Shown here piece after piece: positions 10,798 through 24,563 of a stretch of 64,000 bases of DNA (the stretch's first letter is position 1; every line of letters begins with the position of its first letter). The stretch covers positions 76,806,593-76,870,592 of the forward strand of contig OW388289.1 of assembly GCA_936450465.1 (NCBI GenBank), given 5' to 3'. The position numbers were made by a program, and so were the translations under genes. The notes beneath the pieces are model-generated. The model saw only the letters and a list, made by a program, of their open reading frames with translations, did not search any database and was not told the DNA's origin. Source of the stretch: Gibbula magus (lineage: Eukaryota > Mollusca > Gastropoda > Trochida > Trochidae).

Positions 10798-13700
10798 ATG
10801 GCGGCATGTTACGCATCGTTCACAGTTCCCAAGTTGAAGCAGGAATTGAGCAGGAGACAGGCAGCAACGACTGGCAGAAAAACTGATCTTGTTGAAAGGT
10901 ATTTATTTCATAAACAAAGGTGTAACAGCAATGCAAAGGTCAACTTTTATTTGTTATTCAAGTCGCTTGACAGGTCAAATACCAATGTCGACCAAATCCA
11001 TACGATCTACTTGGCCTATTATTTTGTTGCTGAACTGGGTTATTTTTGTATGATTTTTGTTGATACAAAGGTCATTTATCACAGGAAATTATACCACTGT
11101 CAAATGTAAGTGTGAACACACTGGGGAAAGTGCACTGTAGGCCTATATGTTGACGGCCTAGTGGGTCACATTGTGAATGTGAGGGAGTAGCCTAAACTGC
11201 AGTACAGTACTGTCTGCCTAGAATGTAACTTTTTTTTTACACTATTTATGTTTTAACTTGACATATGTATTACCGGTATGCAACATGATATGCCAACGTG
11301 AACATGTTTTTTTCTCAAGTCGATTTAATTTCATCACGGATACATTTAATAATCCACTAGTCTAGCGGAAAGTAACTCGCACACTGATGATGCATGAAGC
11401 CAAGCTGACCCTTTTACGCGTGCTGATTGGGTGGCTTTTATTTCTCCACCAATCAAAGGGCCGATTACTTTCCATATCGTGTACAAACTGTCACAAGAGT
11501 AGATTAGCGTGTTCGGTGCATGGGTTAGATGCATGGGTTCTTGTTATTGTTGCTTGGTCATTTTACATGTAGGACTATATTTCCATCAAAACTATTACTA
11601 TCTTCAGTATGTGGAAAATATTAATTCTTTCGAAAAACTCTTCAAACTTCAAATCTTTAAATTTAATTATATTTATATTGATATCTGAAAATATCCAGTC
11701 TTGTTCATATATCCAGATTATCTTACTGCCAATGTTATATTTTGATTGTGTTTATTCATCTATGATTTACCGGTAAATAATCTAATATAATCAGTAGCCT
11801 AATTAACATGCCTCATTTGAATATTTTTCTATCTATCATCTAATATATATATTTATTACTCACCCGTTGAAGATATCGCAGTTTAATAAATCTACCGTGT
11901 TATTACACTTAGTGTAATAACATCGCGTGCTGCCGATTGACGTGACGTCATAATGGCAAAAATATGACGTCACAATGTCTGCGCCGCGGTCGCAATGGAA
12001 TGTGTCCCATTTATCGACGAGTTTGTGGAATTAAGTGGCATTTAAATCAGTGAGTAATAAATATAATACTAAACTTGTTTACGTTTTATAACATATTTAT
12101 GAAACTCATGACTCGTGAGATGGTATTTGTATTTAACTCGCTTTCGCTCGTTAAATACAAACCACTCACTCGTTTCATAAATATGTTATTAAACGGAACG
12201 TCGTTTAGTATTCTCTATATATATTGATATTTATTATTTAATATCTTTCATCATTATTTATTTTTTCTTCATAAACCACTTTTTTGTTTTTCAGATTGAA
12301 GGCATATGACAGGAATGATGATTTCCGCGGCACATTCATCCATTTGCCTGAGCCATTGGATGCAAGTTGGCCCTCAACAGGATTTACTCAGCTGCTCCCT
12401 CACCACCAAAGCATCGTCCCACCAATCTCCAAGGAGCTTACAGAGGGGTATTTCATCTTCCGTATGGCAGAAGACCACCAGACTGTCAACGACTTAAAGG
12501 CAATCGAGAAAGGGAAAAGGATGTTCACAGCTAACAGGGTGCTCGCATGTAGTGTGCTTTTTGAAGGGTCGTCAGCGTTCTTCAGTGGCATTGTTGGTGC
12601 ATCAATGAAAAATAAGGTAATTATAATTAACAAAAGAATAATAAGTAACGGTTTAAATCTACCATGAATGTCAAAGCAAAATTTTAATGAAAAGAGATAA
12701 AATGTATAATCTTGGTTAGAAATAAATTTAATCCTTGACTGCTTTAAAGAATACTTTAATATTCTTACTAATTAAGCAGCATGTGTGTCCATTTCTTTAA
12801 TTTGAAAATGTAAGTATTTATTAGGAAATATTCTTTTAAAAAGACTATGATTATATTTTAAACTTCAGACTTTATCATTAAAAATACTATAGTGTCTTGT
12901 GTTGGATATTAAAGTTAAAATAAAAATCACCAGCTGTATTTTTGTCAAAATTCACTAAATTAGGTTTCTGTTAAAAGGTCAGCTACAACTATAAGATGAA
13001 GGTGGACAAGACCGGTGCTCCAGTGATGTCCCACTGTGAGTGTCCTGCAGGGAAGGGTCCCCACGCTACCTGCAAGCACATAGCAGCAGTCCTGCTCATG
13101 GCCGAGCACTTTGTTGCAACGGGTAGCCTGCATGTGGAGAGGAGTTGTACAGAGAATCTCCAAACCTTTCACAAACCCAAATCTACATATAAAGGTAAAA
13201 TTAACATTATTCTTTATCATCTATTTAATAGCAATGTTTTGAACTTAAATTCTCAAAATTTAAGATATACTGTAAATATGAACTCAAAGTTGTTAAGCAT
13301 TCTGTCAAATTTTCCAATATTTATAAAATAATTATTGCATCCAATAATCATTGAGACTGGTAGTTGCCATTTAATACTACATGCAATACTTGACATTTAT
13401 AAGTTTAAACTGGTGTATGTGAACAATAATTTGGCTTTCCAGGATATAGATTCTAAAGATTAAATTTTTCTTGGAAAAGGTCATTTTATTATTACATTTT
13501 GCACAATTTATATAGTGGAAATTTTGTGATTGCCTATTTTATTTATAGAATGTCAATTGATAAAAGATTGTATATAACCAACCGGTATCTGTAAACAAAG
13601 TGACAAAATTATGTCAACTGCTTTCCAGGATGTGTCAATGAGTAACTTTGCCTAATACATGTTTACAGGTTCTCCAGTGAAAGCAGAGTCTCTGCCTTCT

Positions 13701-15979
13701 AAGCGGAAGTGGTCGAACAAGATGTTGGAGGATCCGCGTCCACTCAAGTACAGAAGAATGGCTGGCTATGATGACCATGTCCGCAATATGATGGTGAACT
13801 TCTGCTCGGCTACTTCACAAGACCTTGCACTTCGATACCTCCATCCAAAGGCTGACCTTCAGACTGCTGTGCTGGATCATGACTACTTGGTGAAGCCATA
13901 TTCAGAGTACTGGATAGATAGGGCATTGCAGGTGAATATAATATTACTCTACTCTAGAGGGCTGAAATTTTATATGCAGACTCCTTGGTCAATGAGAATT
14001 CTAAGTTGTAGATTTGGTAACCGTGCCACCTAACAACCTATTTTCATCTTCTAAATTACATAAAGTACTTGAAATTTGTTATACCTCTGGTAAGTACTTC
14101 TGGAAAATTGACATTTTGAAACTTATACAGTGCATTGTAAGGTATGATGAGCTACAGAGCCAATGGCTCTAGTTTTAACATAATGTATGTCATTTGCCTT
14201 AAAGGAGCTGTTACAGTGTAGCACATTATTTTTTAAAGCCATATCCATAGAAAACCATTATCGGTATTGGAAGAAAATGGTGTCGAAGTCTTCAGTGTGA
14301 GGGGTACATTTGTTGGGTTAATGCGATTTTGAGATTTCAAACAGTACGATTGTTGATCATTCCATCAGGTTACCATATTCAAGACTCTTAAGTGTTTAGG
14401 TATTGCTATATCAGTTAGATTACTTGAAGGGGCGGGATAGCGCAGTGGTTAGCGCGTTCGGTTCGGATCAAGAGGCCCGGGGTTCGAATCCCGCCAGGGG
14501 CACGACAACTTTGTCTGCAGTAGAGAACTGTTCTACACGCAGTAAGGTTTGGGTGCAATGCTACACTGAATTTCAGCGTAGTACCACCCATGGTTCACTA
14601 GTTCCAGCCGATGCTCGCAGGTTTCACCGCAATGCATAGCCACATGGCGTTGCGGGCTTTCTCCCTGCCATAATTCTAGCAGCCGCGATATAAGTGAAAT
14701 ACTCTTGAAAGCGGCGTTAAACCCCTACTCACCACCTATAGATTACTTGAACTACCATGGTTCGAATCCTGCCAGGGGTACAGCAGTAGTCTGCAGTCTG
14801 CAGTAGAGAACTGTTCTACATGCAATAAGGTTTGGGTGCTACACTCAATATCAGCTTTATACCAGAGGCGTTCAGGGCCTCCTTTCACAAAGCAACCTTT
14901 ACTAAGGTTAACCTTATCTCCCATTCTTTAACATTGCATTAAGGTAACCATAGTGACTTACGATCACTTAGTGCTTTGTGAAAGGAGGTCCAGAACCGCA
15001 AGTATTCACGAGTACCTACAGAACGACTAGTACGCCAAGCGAATACATTTGATAACATCATTTTCCTTTCTTTTATTAACCCCTCTTCTTGGGAAGTACT
15101 CGCAACCTCAGAATTCCGTTCACGCCTCAGCATAAAACAACTCATGGTTTGTTAGTTCCAGCCGATGCTCGCAGGTTTCAACACAATGCATAGCCACATG
15201 GTGTTGCAGGCTTTCTCCCTGCACTAATACTAGCAGCTGCGATATATGTGAAATACTTTTGAAAGCGTTGTAAAACCCCAAATCTCCCCACCTCAACAAC
15301 TTTAATAATAAAAAAATGTATATTTTTTCAGGTCACAGAATGCGAGGCTATCCAGATAGAACGTGGAACTAGAGATCAAGTCAACAGTCAACAGTGGCAT
15401 AGGGAGAGGAAGTGGCGGCTCACTGCATCAAGATTTGGAGAAATCACCAAAATGACAAGCAGGAGGAACAAAAAGAAACTTTGTCATTCACTTTTATATA
15501 GTCGAGCATGTTCAAGACCCATAATACATGGTAGGCAGTATGAAAAAAAAGCTATTGCTCAATTTGAAAAATGTCACAAGATCACAACAAAAAAAGCAGG
15601 ATTTTTTATAGATAAAGATATTCCTTTCCTGGGTGCAACTCCAGATGCAATCATAGATGACAATTTTTTGGTTGAAGTTAAATGTCCTTATGCTGGCCGT
15701 AATGATCTGATTAAACCAGGCAAGAAATTTCCCTATCTTTTACACAATAATTCCACAGGAAAGATTTGTTTGAACCAAAGAAGCAATTATTATCATCAGA
15801 TTCAAGGACAATTGTATATTGCCAAGCGAAAATGTTGTTATTTTGTTGTGTACACTTTCTGTGATATCTTTGTTGAAAAGATATACATTGACAATGACTA
15901 CTTTCAGCTTTCTATGCTTCCGAAACTGGAACTTTTCTATCACCAGCATCTTAGACCTTACATTGCATCAGTTTTGTAA
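10798..15979 (+). CDS. SAP / SWIM / YqaJ-like nuclease, copy 2 (5 exons, about 516 aa)
   Basis: Exons 10798-10898, 12295-12616, 12978-13194, 13669-13931 and 15332-15979, each 9,484 bp downstream of its counterpart. The protein is identical to copy 1 except Ala97 to Thr (GCT at 2998-3000, ACT at 12482-12484), which lies between the SAP and SWIM motifs and touches no predicted catalytic or zinc-binding residue. The SAP motif, CEC-x9-CKH, GATPDA and VEVKCPY are all present. The upstream sequence differs from copy 1: it is the junction with the transposase gene of copy 1 instead of flanking DNA. Confidence 0.85.
11849..12212. repeat. Double foldback with CRE-like sites, copy 2
   Basis: Second copy of the inverted repeats described at 2365-2728, in nuclease intron 1, with the same nested arms and two TGACGTCA octamers. 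Confidence 0.7.
14429..14738 (+). repeat. tRNA-derived SINE in nuclease intron 4, copy 2
   Basis: Same SINE and 13-bp target duplication (TAGATTACTTGAA) as at 4945-5254, carried along by the transposon duplication and not an independent insertion. Confidence 0.85.
14752..15299 (+). repeat. Split second SINE with nested MITE, copy 2
   Basis: Counterpart of 5268-5815. The MITE lies at 14868-14999 with the same inverted arms around CCTCCTTTCACAAAGCA. Confidence 0.7.
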
Positions 15980-17759
15980 AATCTTGTATGATACACAAGT
16001 TACACACTGTAGAATACATGGGTATCTATTTAATGTCAGTCATGGAAAAAAGTTTCCAGAGTCACAGAGTCAGTCCTGGAAGTCAGATCACTTTGGTATT
16101 TGATTGTATTGAAAAGGAGGCATGTCACTGACTTTTGGTTGATTTTTTTTAGCAGGCAGGTCGAAGGTAAAAGTTGTTAAGTCAGTGACCTGAGACTTAC
16201 ATATAGTTATGATAGGTTTCTTTAAGATAGCATAATCCTGTTGATCATTATGTGAGATACAATTGCACCTGTGTTATGTCATAAAAGATGGAGCTTTCGG
16301 CTCTGCAGCTCATCAGTTATTGTATAATTTATAATGAAAATGTGCAAAGTTTATTGATTCGTAGGACAGCCCATATACCATGAGCCCATCTGGCCTTTTA
16401 GACCTGATAAGCTAATTATAAGATATAAACAAAAAAAACTTATAAATTTCCAATACTGATTTTATTGACATGCCAGTGACTTATTAATATTTACAAAGTT
16501 TTACAGTACTACAACCTTACAGATGTCCTTGAATATATTGCAATGGTTGTATTCAGTAATTTCCCAAAGTGTACATAAGTAATAATATATGTATCATTGA
16601 TTGTATAAATAGATAAATTGTCAACACTTTACAAGATTAGCACAGTATTAAAACATCTATATGTTACAAGATTTAATGCATAGTTAAATTTTTTTACAAA
16701 TCATAGTAATGTTTAACTTTGCATAATTTTTCATACACATTATTCATTTTGATATTAGGTGACCACAACACTTCTGACTTGTTAAATCTGTAACATATGA
16801 GTGACCATTGATACATAAATTCAACATTGTCAATTTGTTAACTTCTCAGTAATTGTTTCTCATAAATCTAAATTTAATATGGTAAAGATAATAATGTGTT
16901 AGTTGGTTGTAAATATTGTAATAAATTCATTCTATACAGTTCTGCTTTAGTTATCTTTGAACTCTCAAATATAAAAGAGACTCAGGAAATAGAATTGAAC
17001 ATTATCTCATAAATTTTAACTTGTCCTTCGGACTAGCAGTTTTTTTTCACTCTACTAGCCCAGCTTCTTTTTCACTAGCCATGGGCTACCGGACTAGTGC
17101 TAATTTCGAACCCTGCCGTCATCATTACTGGCTGATTTAGACCTTGCAGCATTTCCTTAAAAAATCTGTGCTTAGAAATCCAGGCCCACTATGCATTTCT
17201 GGTGCAGCGATTCACTATCTAGGCACAACAAATCGAGGGAAATATCGCAAGGCTTAAATCAGCAAGTAATGCAGACTGGCAAGAGTTATGCCTTGAATTT
17301 GGAAGTTGATGATGGCTTCGAAGAGAATAATCAGGTAAAGGGACCCACTGGCAAATCACACATTTGGCATGACATGATGATGTATAAGTGATGTGAGCTC
17401 CACAATGGCAATATACTATGCATGGTCATGTTATTTTCATAATTAAACAATTAAGAAATTTCAGTCTCTTCTTTTAGGCTAAGAGTATATACAAATCACA
17501 AACTGGTTAAGATAGCAGGATCTCTTGAGGAAATATCATGACAGACTCCTGATGGGTAGGTTCCAGAAATACATTTACAATGTATATTACATTTACAATG
17601 TATATTTAAAGTGTCTTGGCATTTAATCCTGCTCAACAAAACATTGCATTGTGAATATATATAGTAAGATTTGTAATATTGATATATTTCCTCATTCAGT
17701 TACTGAATTTTATAGTACTTTATACTGATGGATAGACAGTGGTAATATGCCATGGTACT
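15980..17759. other. AT-rich intergenic centre, copy 2
   Basis: Counterpart of 6496-8275; no coding sequence is supported. Confidence 0.5.
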
Positions 17760-19973
17760 TTAGGCTGACTCGTTCACAATTGAATTTCTGAAGTTAGAAA
17801 TGGCAAAGCAGACATACACAATTCTAGACGCAAGCATTACCTTACTGGGTGGAAGATCTACTTTCAATATTTTGAAGGTTTTGCTCAGACCAATTACTCT
17901 TTCGACATGAATTCTTTTAGATGCTATTCTGCGATCTTTCACAATCTCGTGAGGCTCAAGTTGAGATTTACCTTTAAGTGTTGTGGGAGTATTAACATGT
18001 ACATCCTGAGCTGCAAAAAGATCTTGGACCATTATACCCCTATCTGCCATTATGCTATCTTTCTTATCAAACATGCCAACAGAAGGATCTAATAAGGGAG
18101 ATTTTTCAATTATTTGCCTGTCACTTGATGAGCCACCAAAAGAATCACTGATAAATGAAACAGCCCCTCTAGGTGTACAACCTATCATAGTCTTAATGGT
18201 ATTACGGTGCTTGTAGCTGGACCATGTTACACTCTGGGCATCAACATGAGATGGCTTTTGTATAGGGGTTTCAGTGGCATCTAATATTACTCTTGTTGTA
18301 CCAAACTTTTTACCAAAATCTTCAGGCATATGCTGATCAATAGTTTCCTTTGATGGCCATATCTTCATTTCTTTTAATTGAAAATACAAAAAGTTTATCC
18401 ATGTAATAATGATTTGTGACACTGTAGACTCTGATACATTGAAAAACAAACTCAATTCCACATCTTCCTTTGCCTGACGCAACTTCATTAAAGTTAAAAA
18501 GAGCTGGTCTTTGGGAGACAAAGACATACATTGATAATTGAGTTCATAAACAGCTGGCCCAAGTGAGTGGAAAAAGTACATGAAATGTTCATAATTCTGA
18601 AAACCGGTATAATAACGGACAGCCTTAGAATTATTTATATACATGTCAATGCTATATTTACCTATAAGGTTACACTGAACTTGTGCATCTTGAAATAAAT
18701 CATGGTCACTGTTAGACAAAGGATCATTAGCAGTAGTACCATCTGAAGAGTCCACAATCACTTCCATCTGAACATCTTCAATGGCTGCGCTGGCTTCCGT
18801 CTCCCTCAGCTGATGCTTTCTCTTCGGCCGACTGGGTCCTGGTGTTGTGTGAGTGAAGATGGAAGGGACTGCATCCACCTTCAAACGGCTCCTCTCTCCT
18901 AAAAAAGATAATTAAAAAGTTTTTAATTGTTCTCCTTTGATTATGTTTTAAAATATTTGATATTTCTAATTATCTGTTAAAGCACTATTTAAAAAAAAGC
19001 AAACCAACATTTAATGTGTGCTTTAATTACAACGGTGAACCATTTGACAAAATAAAAACATAATATCTTGGCTTTGTTGATTTATCATGAACATTAATTA
19101 ATAAGTTTGACATCTTCAAACATGTACATAACAGTTTAAACAGAAATAATCATAACTATAAATACATGAACAAATTACTTACTCCAAGCACTTGTTTTTA
19201 TGTCCAGTTCTGATAAAGAAACTCCTTAAATAAAGAAAGAAACAAAACTTAAAGATAAATAAAGGGAATAACAAACACAAAATAAATCAAGGGAATAACA
19301 ACAAAAAATTACTCAATTTTTAAACAGACATTTTAAAAATAAAATCTTCAATATTATAATAATAAACAAATGAATTAGGCGAAATATCTACTTGTACAGT
19401 AAAGAAAACTTCCATGTAGCCTATTAAAATCTCAATTTTTATTATTTTCTGAAAGTATAATTTAATTTAATTGGTATTCAATTAATAAATAATAATTATC
19501 ATTGAATAATGATAGTTGGATAACATGTCTTTGAAATTTATATATATTTATATTGATCTTTGTTTGGGAAATGTCGGGAATGTTGTCATGTCATACAGGT
19601 AAATATGAAAAACATCGCCATTTTGTTTACATAGATCCAGGCCAAAGAACTCGTCAGCATTCACATTTTGAACAACACTCAAAATTTCAACGAAAATTAA
19701 AATGAAGTGAACTGATGAATAACAATAATAACAATATTTTTCAAATAGTTTGCATTTTTTCGCTCGTTCCATACCCAATAATGTGACAGTGTAGTCCTCT
19801 GCTGTGAAGTGAGCTCGGCACACAACGTCCGCTTTCCCAGGTCGCCAAAGTTGCTTCGTCCTTGGGTCGATTCGTCGAACTGCAACTCGCCACTTCAGCC
19901 TAAAATCGGAATCCGACGGGTATCTGTGTCCACCAGAGTTGGTGCATCCAGGCACTGAGCAATACTGCGGCAT
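17760..19973 (-). CDS. THAP / DDE_Tnp_4-type transposase, copy 2 (3 exons, about 459 aa)
   Basis: Minus-strand exons 19973-19775, 19224-19183 and 18898-17760, identical in translation to copy 1. The THAP finger residues (C5, C10, C52, H55), the AVPSIF box and the DDE triad (VILDATETP, MADRG, HVERV) are all intact. Unlike copy 1, its upstream sequence leads through the outer right repeat into module-A flank (AT-TAAGCAATATTTC), so the two transposase copies differ in promoter context. Confidence 0.85.
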
Positions 19974-20058
19974 TTTCGATGGAAATGAATTTTCTCGAAG
20001 AAAGTCTGTGACAGCAAAACAGCGTAGCGCAATGAAGTAATCGACTTCCGGTTTCCCG

Positions 20059-20115
20059 CCTATAACCGCTAGTACACCCACGCCGCCTAGCGAGCAAAAA
20101 TCGCCGGCGAACCCC
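20059..20115 (-). repeat. Right terminal inverted repeat, copy 2 (outer end of dimer)
   Basis: The inner box CTATAACCGCTAGTACACCC and terminal CGGCGAACCCC are identical to 10575-10631. It is followed by the AT target duplication at 20116-20117. Confidence 0.85.
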
Positions 20116-20117
20116 AT

Positions 20118-23100
20118 TAAGCAATATTTCTTCGGTTTTTAATTTTGAAAATGAGCAAACTAAGCATGGACACATATGACCTTATTGATTTTGCAAAAAG
20201 AATTGATATATCCAATTTAAGTTTGAATGAATAGAAAAGATGCAGCAAAATCATTATCGTTAAAACTTTATACAACCTAAAAATTATATTTTATGAAAAA
20301 AGCCAAATTTATTGGTTTTGAATATTATCAATGCACAAAACAGATTATCCTCTGAGATGTATATTTTATGAATGTCCCCTATGATCAAAAATCTCTTTTT
20401 ACTGCCAGTTAGGTATTACTAGTTTAGTTTAATAATTTGAAAGTAAAACGTATTTGCTGTCAGATTTCTACTTATCCAGTTAACAGTTCCAAAATAGCTC
20501 CACATCACGCCTACACATGAACAAAATACTTTGGCAAAAGTTGTAAACTCTGTCTGCTTCTCTCTGCTGAACTGATACACGCATATTACGTATTAGACAG
20601 ACAGACATATTTGTATTCAGTAGAGATGACTTAGGCCCATAATAGAGGCTAATAATGGATTGAACAGTGTGCGCAGCAAGTCATTGTAGCTCTAAATCCT
20701 GGAGATAATAGGTTTCTGGACATGATATACATGTAGGTATAAACCAACACTATATATAATCTTATAATTCTTATATTACATATTTTTGACATGTAGCCAA
20801 CAAATCAGAAATTCAAAGAATGGTTCTTTGATCTTGATAACATAAATTAGGTTATATCTCTAAAAATACATCAAATGAACCGACTTAGTCAAAAATCTAA
20901 TTTATTTTCTCTCCTCAGTAAAGAACAAATTTAGTTTTACAATTATTTCATTATTTGCATGTCTTTTGATCATGGGACGCATATGCTTTGCTTCTCAACT
21001 CTGAAACCGTTGTCTCATTGATGCTTCAAAACAGGCTCTTGCATAAAGAAGTAAAGGCAGGATTAAACTATTTTAAGGAAACATAATCACGGATCCTAAT
21101 AATTAACTGATTAAAATATTTTATTAAATGGCAACTACTTCAGAACAATAACAATCAATTGATAAATGTATAAATGTCATGATTTCAAATTAAATGAGAT
21201 TCTATTGTCAGTATAGCAGTAAAATATACTTGTTAACATGTAGCAATATCCACCATTACCTTGCAAGTCAAGAGGTGTTTAGGTAGGAATTGAACTGAAA
21301 AAGTAGAGCAATTGGCTCTGTACCTCACCAGTGTTTAGTTGTCAAAGGGTAAACAAATGTACTATATATAATCCACATTGGTCCAAGTGTCTCTAAATAA
21401 CATTTCAATTGTCAGGCTTTCAGTTCTGACGGAGAAGGGTCACAACATCTACAATTCAAAATCTCTATTGGCTAAATAGTCTGCATGTAACACTTCTGGG
21501 GCTTTTCGGTCTTGAGAAGAGGTTGAAAAGAGGTTTTTAGGTTATGGCCCCTTTAGGGCATTTCCTCCGGAGAAGAAGATGGAAATATGTTATGGTCTGA
21601 TGAGCTAAACTTTAAACAATGGAAACATGAGAAATATTTATATACGTTCATAATGTTAACATGATATATTGTTGAGAAAATATTTGTAAACAATTGGTTA
21701 GTAAAATGGTGTCGTTTTTTCATCCAATGCTTAAATGGATTTGATTAATATTTTGTTGGCACATTTTTGCATATTATATTTTCTCAAATTTGCCATTTAA
21801 AGTTTATGCAGTATATTGGTTCGTTAGAAGGTAAAACATCTCATAAGATAATCGTAGCGGAAGAAAATGGTGCAACGTATAAATCAACAAAAAGTGAACC
21901 TCTTAAGTGTGAGAATTCAGACAGCAAGATGATTGTACCATACATCTACTCTCAGCGTTTAGGTATTGCTAAATCAGTCCGATCACTTGAACAACCTTTG
22001 AGCTGCCATTTTAAAGTGAATGGGAAATGGACTCACATGGCTTTACCGAACCATGTAATTTTGTTTCAAAACTCTTTTTATTGATTGAGGAGTATTATTG
22101 AGCCATTGGTAACACTTATTTAGCTTGTTGTGAGAATACTTTATTTCAGTAAGAACGGTGTGCTACAGCGCCTTTAAAGAAGGTAGTTACCTGTCAATAA
22201 ACTGTTGATATAATAATATGACAGATAGCGTACTGCCATTATATCTGTCTTCAAATACCTACTTGTTAATCTATTGTATACTGGATACCGAAACACATAA
22301 TATCTTGCAAAGGACGACAACAATGACACACGTGTATCGTCATCACCAATGTTAATCTCATGTTAGTTTAAAATATTTGTTATTAGAGTATTAATTATTA
22401 GATAATTTCAAACTCAACGGCTGTGGGAAGTGAAGCAATTGCACACTCATGTACAACAAAAGGTTTGGAATTTCAAGAGTTTTCAGCTATTAGCTATTCC
22501 TTGAACTGAATTATCCTGCCTTTTTCGGTTTCCAATTTTGTAAATGAGAAAAATAACCTGGAATGTAAATGACAATATCGATTTTCAAACAAGAGTGAGA
22601 GTATCTGGTTTAATCGAAATGCAATTTGATAGACCCAGCAACAATATTGTGTTCTCGCATGACAATTCCTCATATCAGATTTTTTAAAAACATGTACACT
22701 ATTTAAACTGAGAAGAGAGGAAAAATTACGAATATATTATAGAGCAAACACGAGTCTAACATAAACACTTGTAGTGATAGTTTTCACTGTTATATTGTAT
22801 TCCAAAACATCAATATATAATAATAAAAACATAGCAGTGACGTGTCCATTGTTCTAAAGGATGTTCCTAAATCAAGAATAACTGCAGGATTGTTAAATAT
22901 TAGAAACTTAATCTTGAAAACTAAATTAACGAACATTGACAGTTCGGCATGACATTTCGTCGTGCAAGTATTTTACTACATCAGGTCTGTCAGTAATTTA
23001 GACTCATTAGTGTACATTGTATATGTGATTGACGTTAGAAAACTTTTTTGGTGTCAGATTTGTCAATTGATGTTAGATATGCTTTCTTGGAGACAGACAA

Positions 23101-24474
23101 CTGAACAATACTGTCAAAAAATGACAGTTCCTGAAACATCAAACTTCATATTTAATACTAACAGAATATTTGAAGCAAAAGTATGATCAATGGACATTTT
23201 CATCTTCTTTCATTACAAGATGATATTGCTCTGACGGTCAGAACATTGAAAATTGACCAGATCTGTGGATTATAGTGTAATATATTTATTCCCAATGAAA
23301 CTAGTAATAATCTAAGCTGGTGACTTATTTAATAATTCTAGCTAAAAGAGATAATTACAACATTCCATATAACATAACTTGTTTTTCATATACATCTTAA
23401 GCCGATATATAAAATAATAAAAATTCATTTTAATAAATATTTAAGCATAAAAAAAACCTTTGATCATGGAAAAGCCTGTTTGCCAATAATGGAATCATTA
23501 ATTTTGATGCTTTCAAAGGGAGCGTCATATGTTTAACAGGTATCACTGTGAAATTATTTCAATTAAACGAAATAAAGGTTCACACATATTGTAAGATTCA
23601 TAACTATTTTATAAAGGACCGTTAAACAATGAAAAATGCAATCGCAATGAGATGAAATATTCTACAGCCAAAAACACTTGCAAAAATATACTGAGCGATA
23701 TACAACTTCAAAAACAACTTCATTGTAAGCAAAATCAACCTACTGTTAAAGCAGAAATTCTACATATGAATAACTTGAAATGATGCTTAAGAAAGCTAAT
23801 CCTCCCTACTATTTCTTAAGAAGTCCTTATAATATCTTAACATTCTTAAGATTCCTAAACGCAGCAGTAAAACTACTATCAAAGTTACCACCACGAATAT
23901 GTACTTAACGAAGAATGTGAACGTGTTTTTCAGATTTAAAATAGATTCATTGAATACGTGACAATCCTCAGCTTTTGAGAATATCACTCAAATAAACGTA
24001 ATCGTTTTCAATACACATCAAGTACCATGATTCTGTCAATCCAAGAAAAGCAAAACAGAATTGGCTTATCGTATTTATTCAATTACTATTTTGATATCAC
24101 ATATAAATGATATCACAGCGTAGCATCCCTATCTTCTAACCATAACATACCTTGGTTTCCCATTCTAGTTTTGCTATGCACATAAAGGAGCAGTGACAGC
24201 TTTGGAAAACATTAAAATGTTGTACATCATAGACTTGTTGTAGAAACTAGTTGATAAGTTACCAGCATCCCGCACTAGTCTAGACCCGGTTCTCACCTAT
24301 TTAATCAGGTCCGACAGCAAGAAGTACATTAAGAGTTGCGGTAAGAATGTCTGTACTTAGATACAGACATTTAAACACGGCAACTTTTCCCGCGGCAGTT
24401 TCCATACATGTCTAATTTAAGTCTTACAGTATTTCGTCAACTAGTATGTGCCAGGAACAGGAAGATTTCTTTAA
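20118..24474. other. Segmental-duplication module A, no gene supported
   Basis: Diverged, collinear similarity to module C: 20780-21030 matches 39560-39840, 21100-21380 matches 40080-40350, 22160-22500 matches 42130-42650 and 22960-23190 matches 42900-43140. The reading frame starting ATGAGCAAACTAAGC at 20153 is homologous to the frame at 33033 but stops early (TAG at about 20231) and is then shifted. The 105-aa open frame at 21767-22084 shows no recognisable domain and its counterpart in C is not open. Parts of 21500-22190 (GTGCTACAGCGCCTTTAAAG at about 22160) resemble sequence inside the transposon near 4717, suggesting another old dispersed repeat. Confidence 0.5.
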
Positions 24475-24563
24475 TGTGAAAATACACAACGTTTCTGAGT
24501 ATATACTCACTTCTTCATTAGGGAAAATTCCATATATACTCTGAAACGCTGTGTATTTTCACA
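24475..24563. repeat. Hairpin MITE with 31-bp arms
   Basis: Arms at 24475-24505 and 24533-24563 are inverse with two mismatches (TGTGAAAATACACA...GAGTATATA); the loop is 27 nt. Neither module C nor D shows the hairpin at the matching place, so it is probably an insertion specific to this module. Confidence 0.75.

Larger units (their letters stand above)
10635..20115 (+). mobile_element. ISL2EU-like transposon, copy 2
   Basis: Second copy, same length and content as 1151-10631. Its right end is followed by AT and then TAAGCAATATTTC, which continues the module-A sequence interrupted at 1148. All nested passengers are present at the same offsets, so the duplication happened after they had accumulated. 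Confidence 0.85.
1149..20117. mobile_element. Head-to-tail dimer of a two-gene DNA transposon flanked by AT target duplication
   Basis: Two 9,481-bp copies lie in direct orientation with the 3-bp spacer AAT between them; the repeat period is 9,484 bp. Open frames and introns have identical coordinates after this offset. The only difference I found is G2998 versus A12482. AT at 1149-1150 and AT at 20116-20117 flank the pair. The paralogous site at 32981-33000 reads AAATCT-AT-TAAGCA without an element, against AAATCA-AT...AT-TAAGCA here, so the dimer occupies one AT target. Whether it inserted as a dimer, formed in place, or is an assembly duplication cannot be told from this sequence. Confidence 0.9.

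Noticed and set aside
10064..10816. 250-aa minus-strand frame as the natural transposase N-terminus
   Set aside because: The first ~109 residues come from the antisense of copy 2 across the dimer junction and are not continued this way in copy 2; the THAP start MPQYC at 10489 is the usual start.
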